Below, piece by piece: positions 17,801-26,959 of a stretch of DNA of 64,000 nucleotides (positions are counted from its first letter, which is position 1; every line of letters starts with the position of its first letter). Under the pieces are notes generated by a model that made no database searches, had not been told where the DNA came from, and saw nothing but the letters and a program-made list of their open reading frames with translations. Position numbers and translations under genes: made by a program. Source of the DNA: Lachnospiraceae bacterium (GTDB lineage Bacteria; Bacillota; Clostridia; Lachnospirales; Lachnospiraceae); assembly GCA_015057555.1 (NCBI GenBank), contig SVEC01000002.1, positions 124,001 to 188,000 on the forward strand, given 5' to 3'.

Positions 17801-17843
17801 AATTATCGTATGAAAACACTAACCATATTTTCATACGATAATT
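17801..17843 (-). terminator. Intrinsic terminator of topA
   Basis: A perfect 16-base inverted repeat (AATTATCGTATGAAAA and its complement) with an 11-base loop is followed on the minus strand by TTTTTTATATT. It lies 80 bases after the topA stop and separates topA from the flagellar operon. Confidence 0.85.
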
Positions 17844-17851
17844 ATACTACC

Positions 17852-17899
17852 ATATTTTGTGGTTGTCAGCAAGAAATTTCTAAAAAAACCACAAAATAT
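17852..17899 (-). other. Second hairpin in the topA 3' region
   Basis: A 13-base perfect inverted repeat (ATATTTTGTGGTT/AACCACAAAATAT) with a 22-base loop lies between the topA stop and the terminator. It has a TTTTTTT run in the loop on the minus strand. It might act as an additional RNA-protecting structure. Confidence 0.45.
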
Positions 17900-17922
17900 T
17901 TACTTTTGCCACATTATGTTAA

Positions 17923-19968
17923 TTAATTCTTCTTTTTATTGCAGCTGTAACCACAGCCTTCTTTTGAACACATCAATTTACTTCCCTTATCAACCATAAA
18001 ACTACCGCACTCCGGACATTTCTCCGTTGTAGGTCTTGACCATGACATAAAATCACAATCCGGACTGGATATACAGCTGAAATACTTTCTGCCCTTCTTG
18101 GTTTTTCTTATAACTACCTCTTGACCACAGCTTGGACAAGGAACATCAATCTTTTCAAAATGAGGCTTTGTATTTCTACATTCCGGGAACCCTGGGCATG
18201 CTAAGAACTTTCCATGAGGGCCATACTTTATAACCATCATTCTACCACACTGGTCACATTCAGTATCTGATATTTCATCTGCTATCTTAACATTTTCAAG
18301 CTCCTTTTTTGCGTTTTCAACAGAGTCCGCTAAATCAGGATAAAAATTTCTAATTACAACCTTCCAGTCAAAGTCTCCCTCTTCTATATTATCTAACAAT
18401 GTTTCAATATTTGCAGTAAAACTTGTATCTACAATGGCCGGAAATGCTTTGCACATAAATTGATTTACAGCTTCTCCAAGTTCTGTAACATAAAGGTTCT
18501 TGCTTTCTTTAACCACATATCTCCTATTTAGAATAATAGAGATTGTAGGAGCATAGGTTGATGGTCTTCCAATACCTAATTCCTCCATAGTCTTTACAAG
18601 TAACGCCTCTGTATAATGAGCCGGGGGCTGTGTAAAGTGTTGCTTTGGTTCAACCTTGTCACACTTAAGCTTATCTCCTACTGAGATGCCTGCAAGCTTT
18701 GCATTCTCTTCCTTGTCTTCATCCAAGGAATACACTGCCATAAAGCCCTCAAACTTAACCTTTGAGGATGAAGCCTTGAATTTATAATCATTCACAGTTG
18801 CAGTCATAGTATTTGTCTCATATATCGCTGGTGACATTTGACTTGCAAGAAATCTATTATAAATAAGCTGATATAATCTAAACTGTTCTCTAGAAACCTT
18901 ATCCTTTATAGATGATGGTGTAATAGTTACATCTGTAGGTCTAATTGCTTCATGAGCATCCTGAATCTTCTTGCCTGAATTGGTATTAACCATTCCACCT
19001 ACATAAGCATCACCGAATGTACTTGTAATGTAATCCTTTGCACTCCTTGCAGCTTCCTCAGATATTCTTGTTGAGTCAGTTCTAAGATATGATATGAGAC
19101 CTATAGTTCCCTTACCCTTTATATCAACACCTTCATATAGCTGCTGAGCAACTCTCATGGTCTTGCTGGTAGCAAAATTAAGCTTTTTTCCAGCCTCCTG
19201 TTGCAATGTACTTGTTGTAAATGGTAATGGTTGCTTTTTACTTTTTTCTGACTGTTTAATATCAGCAATTTGAAAATCCTTACCATTGATTGCATCTACA
19301 ACCTTATCTATCTCTGACTTAGAAATCTTGTCCTTTGAATAGTGGAATACGACCGGTTTAAGATTAGAATTCGGATTAAGGCTTACATCTAAGCTCCAGT
19401 ATTCCTCTGGAACGAAACTATTAATTTCTTCTTCTCTATCACAAATTAGCTTTAATGCAACTGATTGTACTCTTCCTGCACTAAGACCTCTTTTAATCTT
19501 TTCCCACAATACTGGACTTATAGTGTATCCTACCATTCTATCCAAGCATCTTCTAGCCTGCTGAGAATCCACCAAGGCCATATCTATATCTCTAGCCTGC
19601 TTTATTGAATTTTTTACAGCATTCTTAGTAATCTCATTGAAGGTTATTCTCTTATACTTTTTCTTATCAAGCTTTAATGCCTCAGTCAAATGATAAGAAA
19701 TAGCCTCACCCTCACGGTCAGGGTCCGTTGCAAGATACACCTTATCAGCCTTTTTTACTGCCTTTCTAAGCGTCGACAATAATTCTCCCTTACCACGAAT
19801 TGTTATATACTGTGGCTCATAGTCATTATCAACATCTATTCCCATTCTACTTTTTGGAAGGTCTCTCACATGTCCATTTGAAGCTATAACCTCATAGGAA
19901 CTACCCAAAAACTTTTTAATTGTCTTTGCCTTTGCAGGAGACTCCACAATAACTAAATTACTCGCCAT
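17923..19968 (-). CDS. topA: DNA topoisomerase I
   Basis: Type IA topoisomerase that relaxes negative supercoils. The 681-residue protein starts with a Toprim domain (LVIVESPAKAKTIKKFLG, with the acidic ATDPDREGEAI). It has the active-site Tyr in GLISYLRTDSTRI, and it ends with three C-terminal zinc-ribbon modules with CxxC pairs (CDQCGR, CPSCGQ, CPECGS) at about residues 575-680. It follows dprA, an order conserved in Firmicutes. A weak promoter lies in the 104-base gap before it. Confidence 0.98.
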   Translation of the reverse strand: MASNLVIVESPAKAKTIKKFLGSSYEVIASNGHVRDLPKSRMGIDVDNDYEPQYITIRGKGELLSTLRKAVKKADKVYLATDPDREGEAISYHLTEALKLDKKKYKRITFNEITKNAVKNSIKQARDIDMALVDSQQARRCLDRMVGYTISPVLWEKIKRGLSAGRVQSVALKLICDREEEINSFVPEEYWSLDVSLNPNSNLKPVVFHYSKDKISKSEIDKVVDAINGKDFQIADIKQSEKSKKQPLPFTTSTLQQEAGKKLNFATSKTMRVAQQLYEGVDIKGKGTIGLISYLRTDSTRISEEAARSAKDYITSTFGDAYVGGMVNTNSGKKIQDAHEAIRPTDVTITPSSIKDKVSREQFRLYQLIYNRFLASQMSPAIYETNTMTATVNDYKFKASSSKVKFEGFMAVYSLDEDKEENAKLAGISVGDKLKCDKVEPKQHFTQPPAHYTEALLVKTMEELGIGRPSTYAPTISIILNRRYVVKESKNLYVTELGEAVNQFMCKAFPAIVDTSFTANIETLLDNIEEGDFDWKVVIRNFYPDLADSVENAKKELENVKIADEISDTECDQCGRMMVIKYGPHGKFLACPGFPECRNTKPHFEKIDVPCPSCGQEVVIRKTKKGRKYFSCISSPDCDFMSWSRPTTEKCPECGSFMVDKGSKLMCSKEGCGYSCNKKKN

Positions 19969-20035
19969 ATAATCAATACCTTCTTTTTAAAATTAATTTC
20001 CCTCATACATTATTTGATTGTCTCAAACGCTTCAA

Positions 20036-20064
20036 ACTATACAATATAATTTTTGAAAAGGCAA
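20036..20064 (-). promoter_or_regulatory. Sigma-A-like promoter upstream of topA
   Basis: On the minus strand TTGCCT (20064-20059), 17 bases of spacer and TATAGT (20041-20036) lie about 65 bases before topA. The match is four of six and five of six. Confidence 0.45.
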
Positions 20065-20072
20065 GAATAAAT

Positions 20073-21287
20073 TTAAATATACAAAATATAATATCCCTTG
20101 CTCTGTTGCTTTATCAATCTTTTTTCCTCCAATACATACAACAAACTAATAGTTTTTGTCACACCCAAATGAGTTTTTTGTATTATTTCATCAATATATA
20201 TTGGATCCAAGCTTAAAACAGACAAAATCTTTTGTTCTTCAGGTGTTACATCGATATTCTCTATATCTTTATATTTTGTATTATTTTTATTCTCTATACC
20301 AGAAGACACATAGGTTACACCATTTAAATCCTCAATAATATCCTCTGGCTTTGTAACACATATAGCTCCCTCTCGTAAAATACTGTTATTACCTTCACTG
20401 TTTTTATCCATGATTCTTCCTGGTACAGAGTACACCGTCCTTCCTTGTTCTAGTGCATGTTCGGCTGTAATTAGAGAACCACTTTCTGCTCTTGCTTCAA
20501 CTACAAGGATACCATCCGACAAACCACTAATAATTCTGTTTCTAATAGGAAACTGCCAAGGATTTGGCTTCGCATCGAGCCCATATTCCGATATAACTGC
20601 TCCGTTTTCTTCTATACGTGCATACAAATCAATATTACTTCTAGGATATGCAACATTTATTCCAGAACCTAACACTGCCACAGTGTAGCCTCCATTATCT
20701 AAAGCAGCCTTATGTGCTATACCATCTATTCCTCTAGCCAAACCACTAACTATACTATATCCAGCTCTTGCCAGACTTTCTCCAAAGCATCTACATATCT
20801 CTCTGCCATACACAGAAGGATTTCTAGAACCAACCATTCCTACAGTTTTGTTATATTCATTTAAACAATTCTTTATTCTTCCTTTTACATATAATAACTG
20901 AGGCGGGGTATATATATGCCTTAGCTTATGAGGGTAGCTACTTTTTTCCGGATACAAAAGCATTATTCCCTTTTCCTCGATTCTATGATATAGCTCTATA
21001 ATCCTACTCCCTGACTTAGACCTGGCTATTCTTCTACCCACCTGCTCTGACACTATATCTGCCAGTATTCTCTCGCTGGCATCGTAAATATTCCACACAT
21101 TTCCTAGGGCACGTTTTAAACGTATTATATGTGTGGGTTCAATTCCTTCTATATTATTAAGCCATAGATGCTTTATAGCGCTTTCGTATCCCTCTTCAAA
21201 ACAAGACAATCTATAATCCTCAAATATATTGTATCTACCATTAATTAATTTTAGACTCATAAAATCTTCTGGTGAATTTATAATCAT
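20073..21287 (-). CDS. dprA: DNA-processing protein DprA
   Basis: DprA (Smf) loads RecA onto incoming single-stranded DNA during natural transformation. The 404-residue protein has an N-terminal SAM-like helical region, the Rossmann-fold core with VGMVGSRNPSVYGREICRCF and SGLARGIDGIAHKAAL, ARAESGSLITA, and a C-terminal winged-helix-like part (about 340-404). The start 4 bases after the comM stop and GGAGGTG indicate co-translation with comM, so the comM-dprA pair is conserved. Whether the organism is transformable cannot be seen. Confidence 0.95.
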   Translation of the reverse strand: MIINSPEDFMSLKLINGRYNIFEDYRLSCFEEGYESAIKHLWLNNIEGIEPTHIIRLKRALGNVWNIYDASERILADIVSEQVGRRIARSKSGSRIIELYHRIEEKGIMLLYPEKSSYPHKLRHIYTPPQLLYVKGRIKNCLNEYNKTVGMVGSRNPSVYGREICRCFGESLARAGYSIVSGLARGIDGIAHKAALDNGGYTVAVLGSGINVAYPRSNIDLYARIEENGAVISEYGLDAKPNPWQFPIRNRIISGLSDGILVVEARAESGSLITAEHALEQGRTVYSVPGRIMDKNSEGNNSILREGAICVTKPEDIIEDLNGVTYVSSGIENKNNTKYKDIENIDVTPEEQKILSVLSLDPIYIDEIIQKTHLGVTKTISLLYVLEEKRLIKQQSKGYYILYI

Positions 21288-21290
21288 ACA

Positions 21291-22826
21291 TTACACCTCC
21301 TCGTTATAGAATTTGCCATTATTTTTGAAAAATATAGCTTCCATCAAATGTACTTGTTCAATCCTATCTGAACCAGCTAAATCTGCTATTGTCCTTGCAA
21401 GTCTTAGTATTCGATATGTACCTCTTGCACTTAATTCATTTTTCTCAAAGGTGTCCTTTAAAAGTTCCTCCTCCATACTTCCGAGGGTGATATATTTCTT
21501 AAGTACTTTTCCATCTAGCTGCGAATTAAAGTTAATTCCTTCATTCCTATACCGATGCTGTTGACGAAGCCTAGCCTCCTCAACTCTAACTCGTATATCC
21601 TTAGAGCTTTCCTCCTTAACATCCTTAAATAAATCCCCAAATTCTATAGGTTGCACTTCCATAGTAATGTCAATTCTATCAAGCAATGGTGCACTTATCT
21701 TACCTTGATATCTTTTGATTTCATAAGGAGTACATCTGCATTTTGAAAGATTAGGATAATTTCCACAGGGACACTGATTCATAGCTGCTACAAGCATAAA
21801 ATCAGCAGGGAAAAGATACGAAGCATTCACTCTGGAAATAGTAATATATCTATCCTCCATAGGCTGACGCATAACCTCTAGAACATTTTTGTTAAACTCT
21901 GGCAATTCATCTAAAAATAACACCCCATTATGAGCCAAACTTACCTCCCCAGGTCTAGGTACAGTACCACCACCCACCAAAGCATAATTAGATATGGAAT
22001 GATGAGGAGAACGAAAGGGTCTTTTTGTAATAAGTGCATTATTGTTGTCTAAAAGTCCACTAATGCTGTATATTTTGGTTATATCTATACATTCCTCAAA
22101 GGTTAGCTTAGGCATAATAGTTGGAAGTCTCTTGGCAATCATTGACTTACCCGCTCCCGCAGCTCCTGTCATAAGAACATTGTGAAAGCCAGCTGCCGCT
22201 ATCTCCATACCACGTTTAAGAGTTGACTGACCTTTTACATCTGAAAAGTCAAGATTATTATCTTGGATCTCTTCGATAACAAAATCATCTTCACTTGTTA
22301 TTGGTTCTAGTGATACTATACCTTGTACGAATTCAGCAGCCTCCTTAAGACTTTCCACACCGTAAACCCTTACTCCTCTAACCAGTGTAGCCTCCTTTGC
22401 ATTTTCCTTAGGAACAATACAGCTGGTTATTCCGTTCTTCATACAGTGATAAACCATAGGAAGAACACCTGTTATAGGCTTTACCTCTCCATCAAGACCC
22501 AGTTCACCTAAAACAAGTATATTTTCCATATTAATTTCCGGAAGAATACCCATAGAAAGTAATACTGCCAGTGCTACCGGCAGATCAAAACCCGAACCAT
22601 CCTTCCTAATATCCGCTGGGGACAAATTGATAGTTATGCGCTTAGGTGGCATATGATACCCTGAATTTTTCAGTGCTGTTCTAACTCTTTCGCCGGCCTC
22701 TTTCACAGATGAGGATAGATATCCGACCATAGTAAATGTAGGTAAGCCATCATTTACATCAGCCTCAACACTAATGATTTGTCCGTCTATACCCAAGACG
22801 GCACTACTTGTAATTTTGCTAAACAT
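21291..22826 (-). CDS. comM: YifB/ComM family Mg-chelatase-like ATPase
   Basis: A hexameric AAA+ helicase (ComM/RadD-like) that extends branch migration during homologous recombination in transformation. The 511-residue protein has an N-terminal Lon-protease-like fold (1-170, VNLSPADIRKDGSGFDLPVA), Walker A GAAGAGKSM, Walker B GVLFLDELPEF, a zinc-binding pair of cysteines around NQCPCGNYPNLSKCRC, and a C-terminal magnesium-chelatase helical domain. Full length and intact. Confidence 0.93.
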   Translation of the reverse strand: MFSKITSSAVLGIDGQIISVEADVNDGLPTFTMVGYLSSSVKEAGERVRTALKNSGYHMPPKRITINLSPADIRKDGSGFDLPVALAVLLSMGILPEINMENILVLGELGLDGEVKPITGVLPMVYHCMKNGITSCIVPKENAKEATLVRGVRVYGVESLKEAAEFVQGIVSLEPITSEDDFVIEEIQDNNLDFSDVKGQSTLKRGMEIAAAGFHNVLMTGAAGAGKSMIAKRLPTIMPKLTFEECIDITKIYSISGLLDNNNALITKRPFRSPHHSISNYALVGGGTVPRPGEVSLAHNGVLFLDELPEFNKNVLEVMRQPMEDRYITISRVNASYLFPADFMLVAAMNQCPCGNYPNLSKCRCTPYEIKRYQGKISAPLLDRIDITMEVQPIEFGDLFKDVKEESSKDIRVRVEEARLRQQHRYRNEGINFNSQLDGKVLKKYITLGSMEEELLKDTFEKNELSARGTYRILRLARTIADLAGSDRIEQVHLMEAIFFKNNGKFYNEEV

Positions 22827-22885
22827 TTAAGCTCCTGTTCTACCTCTCCAAGTAGCAAAAGCTTTATATTAACATATATTATATG

Positions 22886-23467
22886 TTATTTTCTTTTCTT
22901 AATATTCTTTTTTTGAACACTATATCCAAATTTGCCAATATTATCTCCTAGAGTAAAATACTGACCATGAGAATATGCTACAAGATTTGATGCATTCAAA
23001 TCGAATCTTCCATTCCCATCTATGTATTTTTCATCGGCAAGCACTGCTGTAACCTCTGCCAAAAACATATCGTGACTTCCAAGTTCTAAAACCTCAGTCA
23101 CCTTGCACTCAATATTAAGTGGACTTTGTTCTATTATAGGAACACTTACTGTGCTAGCCTTACCCTTTGTAAGCTTCATAGAACTAAACTTATCAACATC
23201 CCTACCAGATTTAACTCCGCAGTAATCCATAGCAAAGGTTAAATCCTTGGTAACAAGATTAATAACAAACTCCTTATTCTTCATGAGAAGCTCATGAGAA
23301 TATCTAGACTTTCTAACAGATATAGAAACCATAGCAGGATCTGAATTAATAGTTCCTGCCCATGCAATAGTTATTATATTGTCATTGCCAACTCCGTCAC
23401 TTACTGTAACCATCACTGCTGGCACTGGGTAAAGCATATTTCCCGGCTTCCATACTTGCTTTGACAT
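22886..23467 (-). CDS. Flavin reductase-like / FMN-binding split-barrel protein
   Basis: A 193-residue flavin-binding protein of the flavin reductase/DIM6 family. Recognisable parts are PVPAVMVTVSDGVG, NIITIAWAGTINSDPAMVSISVRKSRYSHELL (split over the FMN-binding core), and EFVINLVTKDL. These proteins bind FMN and often act as oxidoreductases of unknown substrate. The start ATG at 23467 follows GGAGG; a longer frame begins upstream without support. It follows the alarmone synthetase by 20 bases. Confidence 0.88.
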   Translation of the reverse strand: MSKQVWKPGNMLYPVPAVMVTVSDGVGNDNIITIAWAGTINSDPAMVSISVRKSRYSHELLMKNKEFVINLVTKDLTFAMDYCGVKSGRDVDKFSSMKLTKGKASTVSVPIIEQSPLNIECKVTEVLELGSHDMFLAEVTAVLADEKYIDGNGRFDLNASNLVAYSHGQYFTLGDNIGKFGYSVQKKNIKKRK

Positions 23468-23487
23468 AATTATATCCTCCAAAATGC

Positions 23488-24153
23488 TTAATCAAGCATA
23501 TTACGAATCTCCTGCATCTTGTAATCCATAGCGGTTATAGTATCTGCACATTTTTTAAGCTCCTGAGCAATAATCTCAGGGTGCTTCAAATTATCCTTCT
23601 TGTACTTTAGCTTATGGTCAAGACTGGCCCAGAAATCCATAGCTATAGTTCTGAACTGAACCTCCACTTTCATATACTTTTTTTGCTTTGACAAGAAAAT
23701 AGGCACCTCGACTATAAGGTGAAGACTTCTATATCCATTTGATTTTGGATTTCTTATGTAATCCTTAACTTGAACAACCTTAATATCATCTTGCTTCGTA
23801 AGAAGCTCTGACACCGCATATATATCCTCAGGGAAAGAACATATAACTCTAACACCCGCTATATCAGTAAGGTTCTCAGTAATATTATCTATGGTAATAT
23901 CTAATCCTTTTTTCTTCATCTTCCCTACAATACTCATAGGCTTTTTTAATCTACATTTAATGGATTCGAAAGGATTTCTGTTATGTTGCATAGCAAACTC
24001 GTTATTTAAAACCTTTAGCTTTGTCTCTATCTCCATTAATGCACATTCATAATACATCATCAAGTCCATGAAGGGTTGCATATTCTGCAGAACCTGTTCC
24101 GGATTCTCAGAAGTCATAAGCACCTCCATGCTCATATCGTTAACCATACTCAT
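23488..24153 (-). CDS. Small alarmone synthetase (GTP pyrophosphokinase, YjbM/YwaC type)
   Basis: A 221-residue RelA/SpoT-type nucleotidyltransferase domain without the hydrolase, TGS or ACT domains of long Rel. Motifs: RVICSFPEDIYAV, RNPKSNGYRSLHLIVEVPIF (synthetase core) and KVEVQFRTIAMDFWASLDHKL. It makes (p)ppGpp from GTP/GDP and ATP. The first ATG (24153) follows AGGGGTG at a long distance; a second at 24117 has GGAGGTG close before it and is an alternative start. It lies after truA and before the flavin reductase. Confidence 0.9.
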   Translation of the reverse strand: MSMVNDMSMEVLMTSENPEQVLQNMQPFMDLMMYYECALMEIETKLKVLNNEFAMQHNRNPFESIKCRLKKPMSIVGKMKKKGLDITIDNITENLTDIAGVRVICSFPEDIYAVSELLTKQDDIKVVQVKDYIRNPKSNGYRSLHLIVEVPIFLSKQKKYMKVEVQFRTIAMDFWASLDHKLKYKKDNLKHPEIIAQELKKCADTITAMDYKMQEIRNMLD

Positions 24154-24189
24154 TAAAAAAACACCCCTAATAATTAGTTGTTCTATACC

Positions 24190-24930
24190 CTAATAGAACA
24201 CTTCCTCTAAACAAAGTCCCTTTCCAGGAGCAAGTAGCTTAAAGGCCTGTCGATCTTTCTTCTCTAGTATTTCTTGTATTTGATCAGGTCTAATTCTTCC
24301 AGCTCCAACCTCTACCAACAAAGCCGTAAGTTTCCTAACCATATGGTACAAGAAACCATCTCCTGTAAACTTTATGTTAATTATATCAGATTCTTCTGTA
24401 ATTTGGATAGAATAAATTGTTCTAACAGAAGATTTCTTGGTCTTCATATCAGAAAAGCTTCTAAAATCCTTTTGACCAAGCAATATATCAGTCGCCTGCC
24501 TCATAATAGATATATCAAGCTTATCATCTAGATGCCATGTGTATTTTCTCCGAAATACATCCGATTTTTCTCCCACATCAAGAGAATAAGAATATATCTT
24601 TTTCTTGGCATTAAATCTAGCATGAAATCCATCATCAACCACGACAACAGACTTTACCCTAATATCCTCTGGAAGATATCTATTCAAATAGCTTTTTATC
24701 TCACAAACATCCATAGCTGTGTCAAGCTTAACATTTGCTATCTGGCCTCTAGCATGAACACCTGCATCGGTTCTTCCAGCTCCACGAAGTTCAACCTCGT
24801 TACAGCCACACATCAGTTTAAGACATTGACCAATCTTGCCTTCTATGGTGTTATCCGTATTACCCTGCCTCTGCCAGCCACTATATCTACTTCCGTCATA
24901 CTCTATGCAAAGTAAATAGTTTTTCTCCAT
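24190..24930 (-). CDS. truA: tRNA pseudouridine(38-40) synthase TruA
   Basis: TruA makes pseudouridine at positions 38-40 of tRNA anticodon arms. The 246-residue protein has the catalytic Asp motif RGAGRTDAGVHARGQ near residue 55 and the conserved GDGFLYHMVRKLTALL. Length is normal. A hairpin spans its stop codon (GTTCTAT...ATAGAAC). It is followed by the alarmone synthetase. Confidence 0.97.
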   Translation of the reverse strand: MEKNYLLCIEYDGSRYSGWQRQGNTDNTIEGKIGQCLKLMCGCNEVELRGAGRTDAGVHARGQIANVKLDTAMDVCEIKSYLNRYLPEDIRVKSVVVVDDGFHARFNAKKKIYSYSLDVGEKSDVFRRKYTWHLDDKLDISIMRQATDILLGQKDFRSFSDMKTKKSSVRTIYSIQITEESDIINIKFTGDGFLYHMVRKLTALLVEVGAGRIRPDQIQEILEKKDRQAFKLLAPGKGLCLEEVFY

Positions 24931-24972
24931 ATCATCATCCTAAATCCAATCAAACCAGACTGTAAATACAAA

Positions 24973-25116
24973 TCAGCAGCTACATTTGCACAACAAAATA
25001 TATGCACATATTAACAGTGCAATAGTTATGACAAACTCCCATAATCCCACTATAAAATATGCAAGAATTATGCCAATTGCTATAAATAACGCACCATACC
25101 CGATTAAAGCTTTCAT
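24973..25116 (-). CDS. Small hydrophobic membrane protein
   Basis: A 47-residue very hydrophobic protein with two probable membrane helices and a Cys-rich C-terminus (LLCKCSC). The ATG at 25116 is chosen because GGATGGGG precedes it; a frame 17 codons longer has no ribosome binding site. I do not recognise a family. It lies between ytfJ and truA on the same strand. It may be a real small membrane protein, but no motif confirms it. Confidence 0.45.
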   Translation of the reverse strand: MKALIGYGALFIAIGIILAYFIVGLWEFVITIALLICAYILLCKCSC

Positions 25117-25183
25117 TATACCCCATCCTGTCACTGCATAATAATCCTTAAACAAGTATATGCGCATATATCATCTTAAAGAA

Positions 25184-25594
25184 TTAAAATGTTTCCTCAT
25201 TAGATACATCTGATATAGCCTGCTCTATCTCAGCTTCCTCATCAGGGTTCTTTACGCCCTTGCCAAGCATATTAGCAACCTTATCTACAACCTCAGGAAT
25301 CATATCAATAATCTTAGTCATAGTATCGCTTTCCTTAACGCTAATCATCTTGGCCTTTCCATTCTGGATAACAAGAACGGCTGATGGAGACATCTTTCCA
25401 CCCATACCACCACCGGCTGAGGTCTTACCACCATCCTTTGCAAATGCACCTGCTCCAACGCCAAAGTTTACATCTACAAGTGGCAAAATAATAGTATCTC
25501 CTACCTGTGTAGGCTCACCTACAACTGTTTTTGTGGTTAATAATGCATCCATCCCCTTAAATAATGAACCTACTGTCTGATTAAAATCTGCCAT
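25184..25594 (-). CDS. ytfJ: YtfJ/GerW family sporulation protein
   Basis: A 136-residue protein of the YtfJ (GerW) family, needed for spore germination in Bacillus. It has the diagnostic DTIILPLVDVNFGVGAG, the Gly-rich GGGMGGKMSPSAVLVI and IDMIPEVVDKVANML. Four bases of spacing from the upstream ytfI-like gene suggest one operon. Whether the host sporulates is not shown here, as this family also occurs in non-sporulating relatives. Confidence 0.9.
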   Translation of the reverse strand: MADFNQTVGSLFKGMDALLTTKTVVGEPTQVGDTIILPLVDVNFGVGAGAFAKDGGKTSAGGGMGGKMSPSAVLVIQNGKAKMISVKESDTMTKIIDMIPEVVDKVANMLGKGVKNPDEEAEIEQAISDVSNEETF

Positions 25595-25597
25595 AAT

Positions 25598-26617
25598 TTA
25601 TACCTCCTTCTTCTTTCCCTTAAAAATCTTTTTTGCTACTAAAATTGTTCTCCATATATTAATATTTAATACAATTCTTAGAATATAGCCTATTCTTATC
25701 CTTCCCTTTATAAAAACATCCGCCTCCACAACCTTCTCATAAAAATCAGGAATTAGTGAAAAATGCTTTTGATACACAAAAGGCAGCATACTTATATAGC
25801 CTGTAATCTGTCCTGTTTTGCAAGGATCTCCAAAACCGTATCTCACATAGCCCTTTATCTTTCTTGGCCCTATATGTTTAAAAAGACCTAACAGGTATTT
25901 TTTTAAATATCTTCTGGTTTTCACTGTACACTTTAATCCCCAGAAACGTTTAAATTTATTGATTTTCTTTTTTAAATCATTAAGCTTTGAATTGATTTTT
26001 TCTTCGATTTTATCTGGAGTAAAGTTCTCAAGCTTTTCTTTTATCTTAATTATTTTGTCCTTTAATCCAATAAAAAATGCTTTTATTCTTCCAAGTAAGC
26101 TTCTTTGTTCCTTAGGTACATCCTTACTTACATCTCCATCGAACAAATCGAAATCTTCAATATCATCAATATCGTTGCTGTACTCAATTACATCTACTCT
26201 ATCCTCAACTACACCCTCTACTACCACATCATCATCTACTAGAATCTCTTGATTCGCAGTATCTATGGTAGTTATATTATTATTCGCTGACTCTGAAACC
26301 ATAGACTGAGTCCCCTCTATCTTAGACTCCTTGACTTTTGATTTCTTTAATTTCTTTTCTTTGCCAAAATTAAGCTTTATACCTGCCAGCCTAATACAAT
26401 AATCTAGTTTCTTTGTCTCCTGGTCAAATATCACTCTGACGCTGGCTATAAGAAAGCTAATCTTAGCTTTTATAAGCGCCTTATCCTTATATTTTGCATC
26501 CACCTTATACTTTATAGGCGAAAAAAGCACAAGCAAAACAAGAAGCAATACCAAGCCTAGAATTGCAAGTATTATCCATAATATAATTTTTAGAATCCCA
26601 AGAATAATTTGTAACAT
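25598..26617 (-). CDS. DUF2953 (YtfI-like) membrane protein
   Basis: A 339-residue protein: one strong N-terminal hydrophobic helix (about 3-30), a lysine-rich region with a YKVDAKYKDKAL-type beta segment, an acidic linker (about 100-170), and a C-terminal DUF2953 region (LLGLFKHIGPRKIKGYVRYGFGDPCKTGQITGY, split over the conserved core). It is paired with ytfJ as in Bacillus (ytfI-ytfJ). Function unknown; a role in sporulation-type envelope processes is inference. Confidence 0.8.
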   Translation of the reverse strand: MLQIILGILKIILWIILAILGLVLLLVLLVLFSPIKYKVDAKYKDKALIKAKISFLIASVRVIFDQETKKLDYCIRLAGIKLNFGKEKKLKKSKVKESKIEGTQSMVSESANNNITTIDTANQEILVDDDVVVEGVVEDRVDVIEYSNDIDDIEDFDLFDGDVSKDVPKEQRSLLGRIKAFFIGLKDKIIKIKEKLENFTPDKIEEKINSKLNDLKKKINKFKRFWGLKCTVKTRRYLKKYLLGLFKHIGPRKIKGYVRYGFGDPCKTGQITGYISMLPFVYQKHFSLIPDFYEKVVEADVFIKGRIRIGYILRIVLNINIWRTILVAKKIFKGKKKEV

Positions 26618-26630
26618 TTTTGTTTACACC

Positions 26631-26945
26631 CTATATCCCAAAGAATTTCTTAACATCAAAATTGCAATCTGCATCGTATAAGTCCTGAGTTATACTTAAG
26701 ACTATCTCCTGCGCTCCTCCCCTATCTGGAGCAAATCCAAGTACAACAACCTCTTTTTTTATATCCTTGTAGAATTTTTGCTGAAATTGCTTGTAGTCAT
26801 ATATTTCCATAAGGCCATCACCAAACAAAGGAAGACACACCAACGTAAGCTTAAGTCTTTTAACATTGTACTTAAGCCTTTTAGCCAGATGTCTAACCTC
26901 ATCTTCTGAATAACCATATGTATAAACAGTATTAACTACCTTCAT
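26631..26945 (-). CDS. Unrecognised 104-residue soluble protein
   Basis: A short soluble protein with a helix-rich start (EDEVRHLAKRLKYNVKRLKL), a hydrophobic core strand LTLVCLPLFGDGLMEIYD, then VVVLGFAPDRGGAQEIVLSI. I do not recognise a family. It begins 14 bases after the 464-residue gene and ends 13 bases before the ytfI-like gene, so it belongs to the same operon. Confidence 0.6.
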   Translation of the reverse strand: MKVVNTVYTYGYSEDEVRHLAKRLKYNVKRLKLTLVCLPLFGDGLMEIYDYKQFQQKFYKDIKKEVVVLGFAPDRGGAQEIVLSITQDLYDADCNFDVKKFFGI

Positions 26946-26959
26946 ACCTTCACCAAATC

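Noticed and set aside
22860-22886. Hairpin AACATATA/TATATGTT after the flavin reductase gene
   Set aside because: Only A-T pairs, no T-tract; too weak to call a terminator.
24180-24199. Terminator at the truA stop
   Set aside because: Hairpin GTTCTAT/ATAGAAC spans the stop codon, but the T-run comes about 20 bases later and is in the next gene's leader; more likely incidental.
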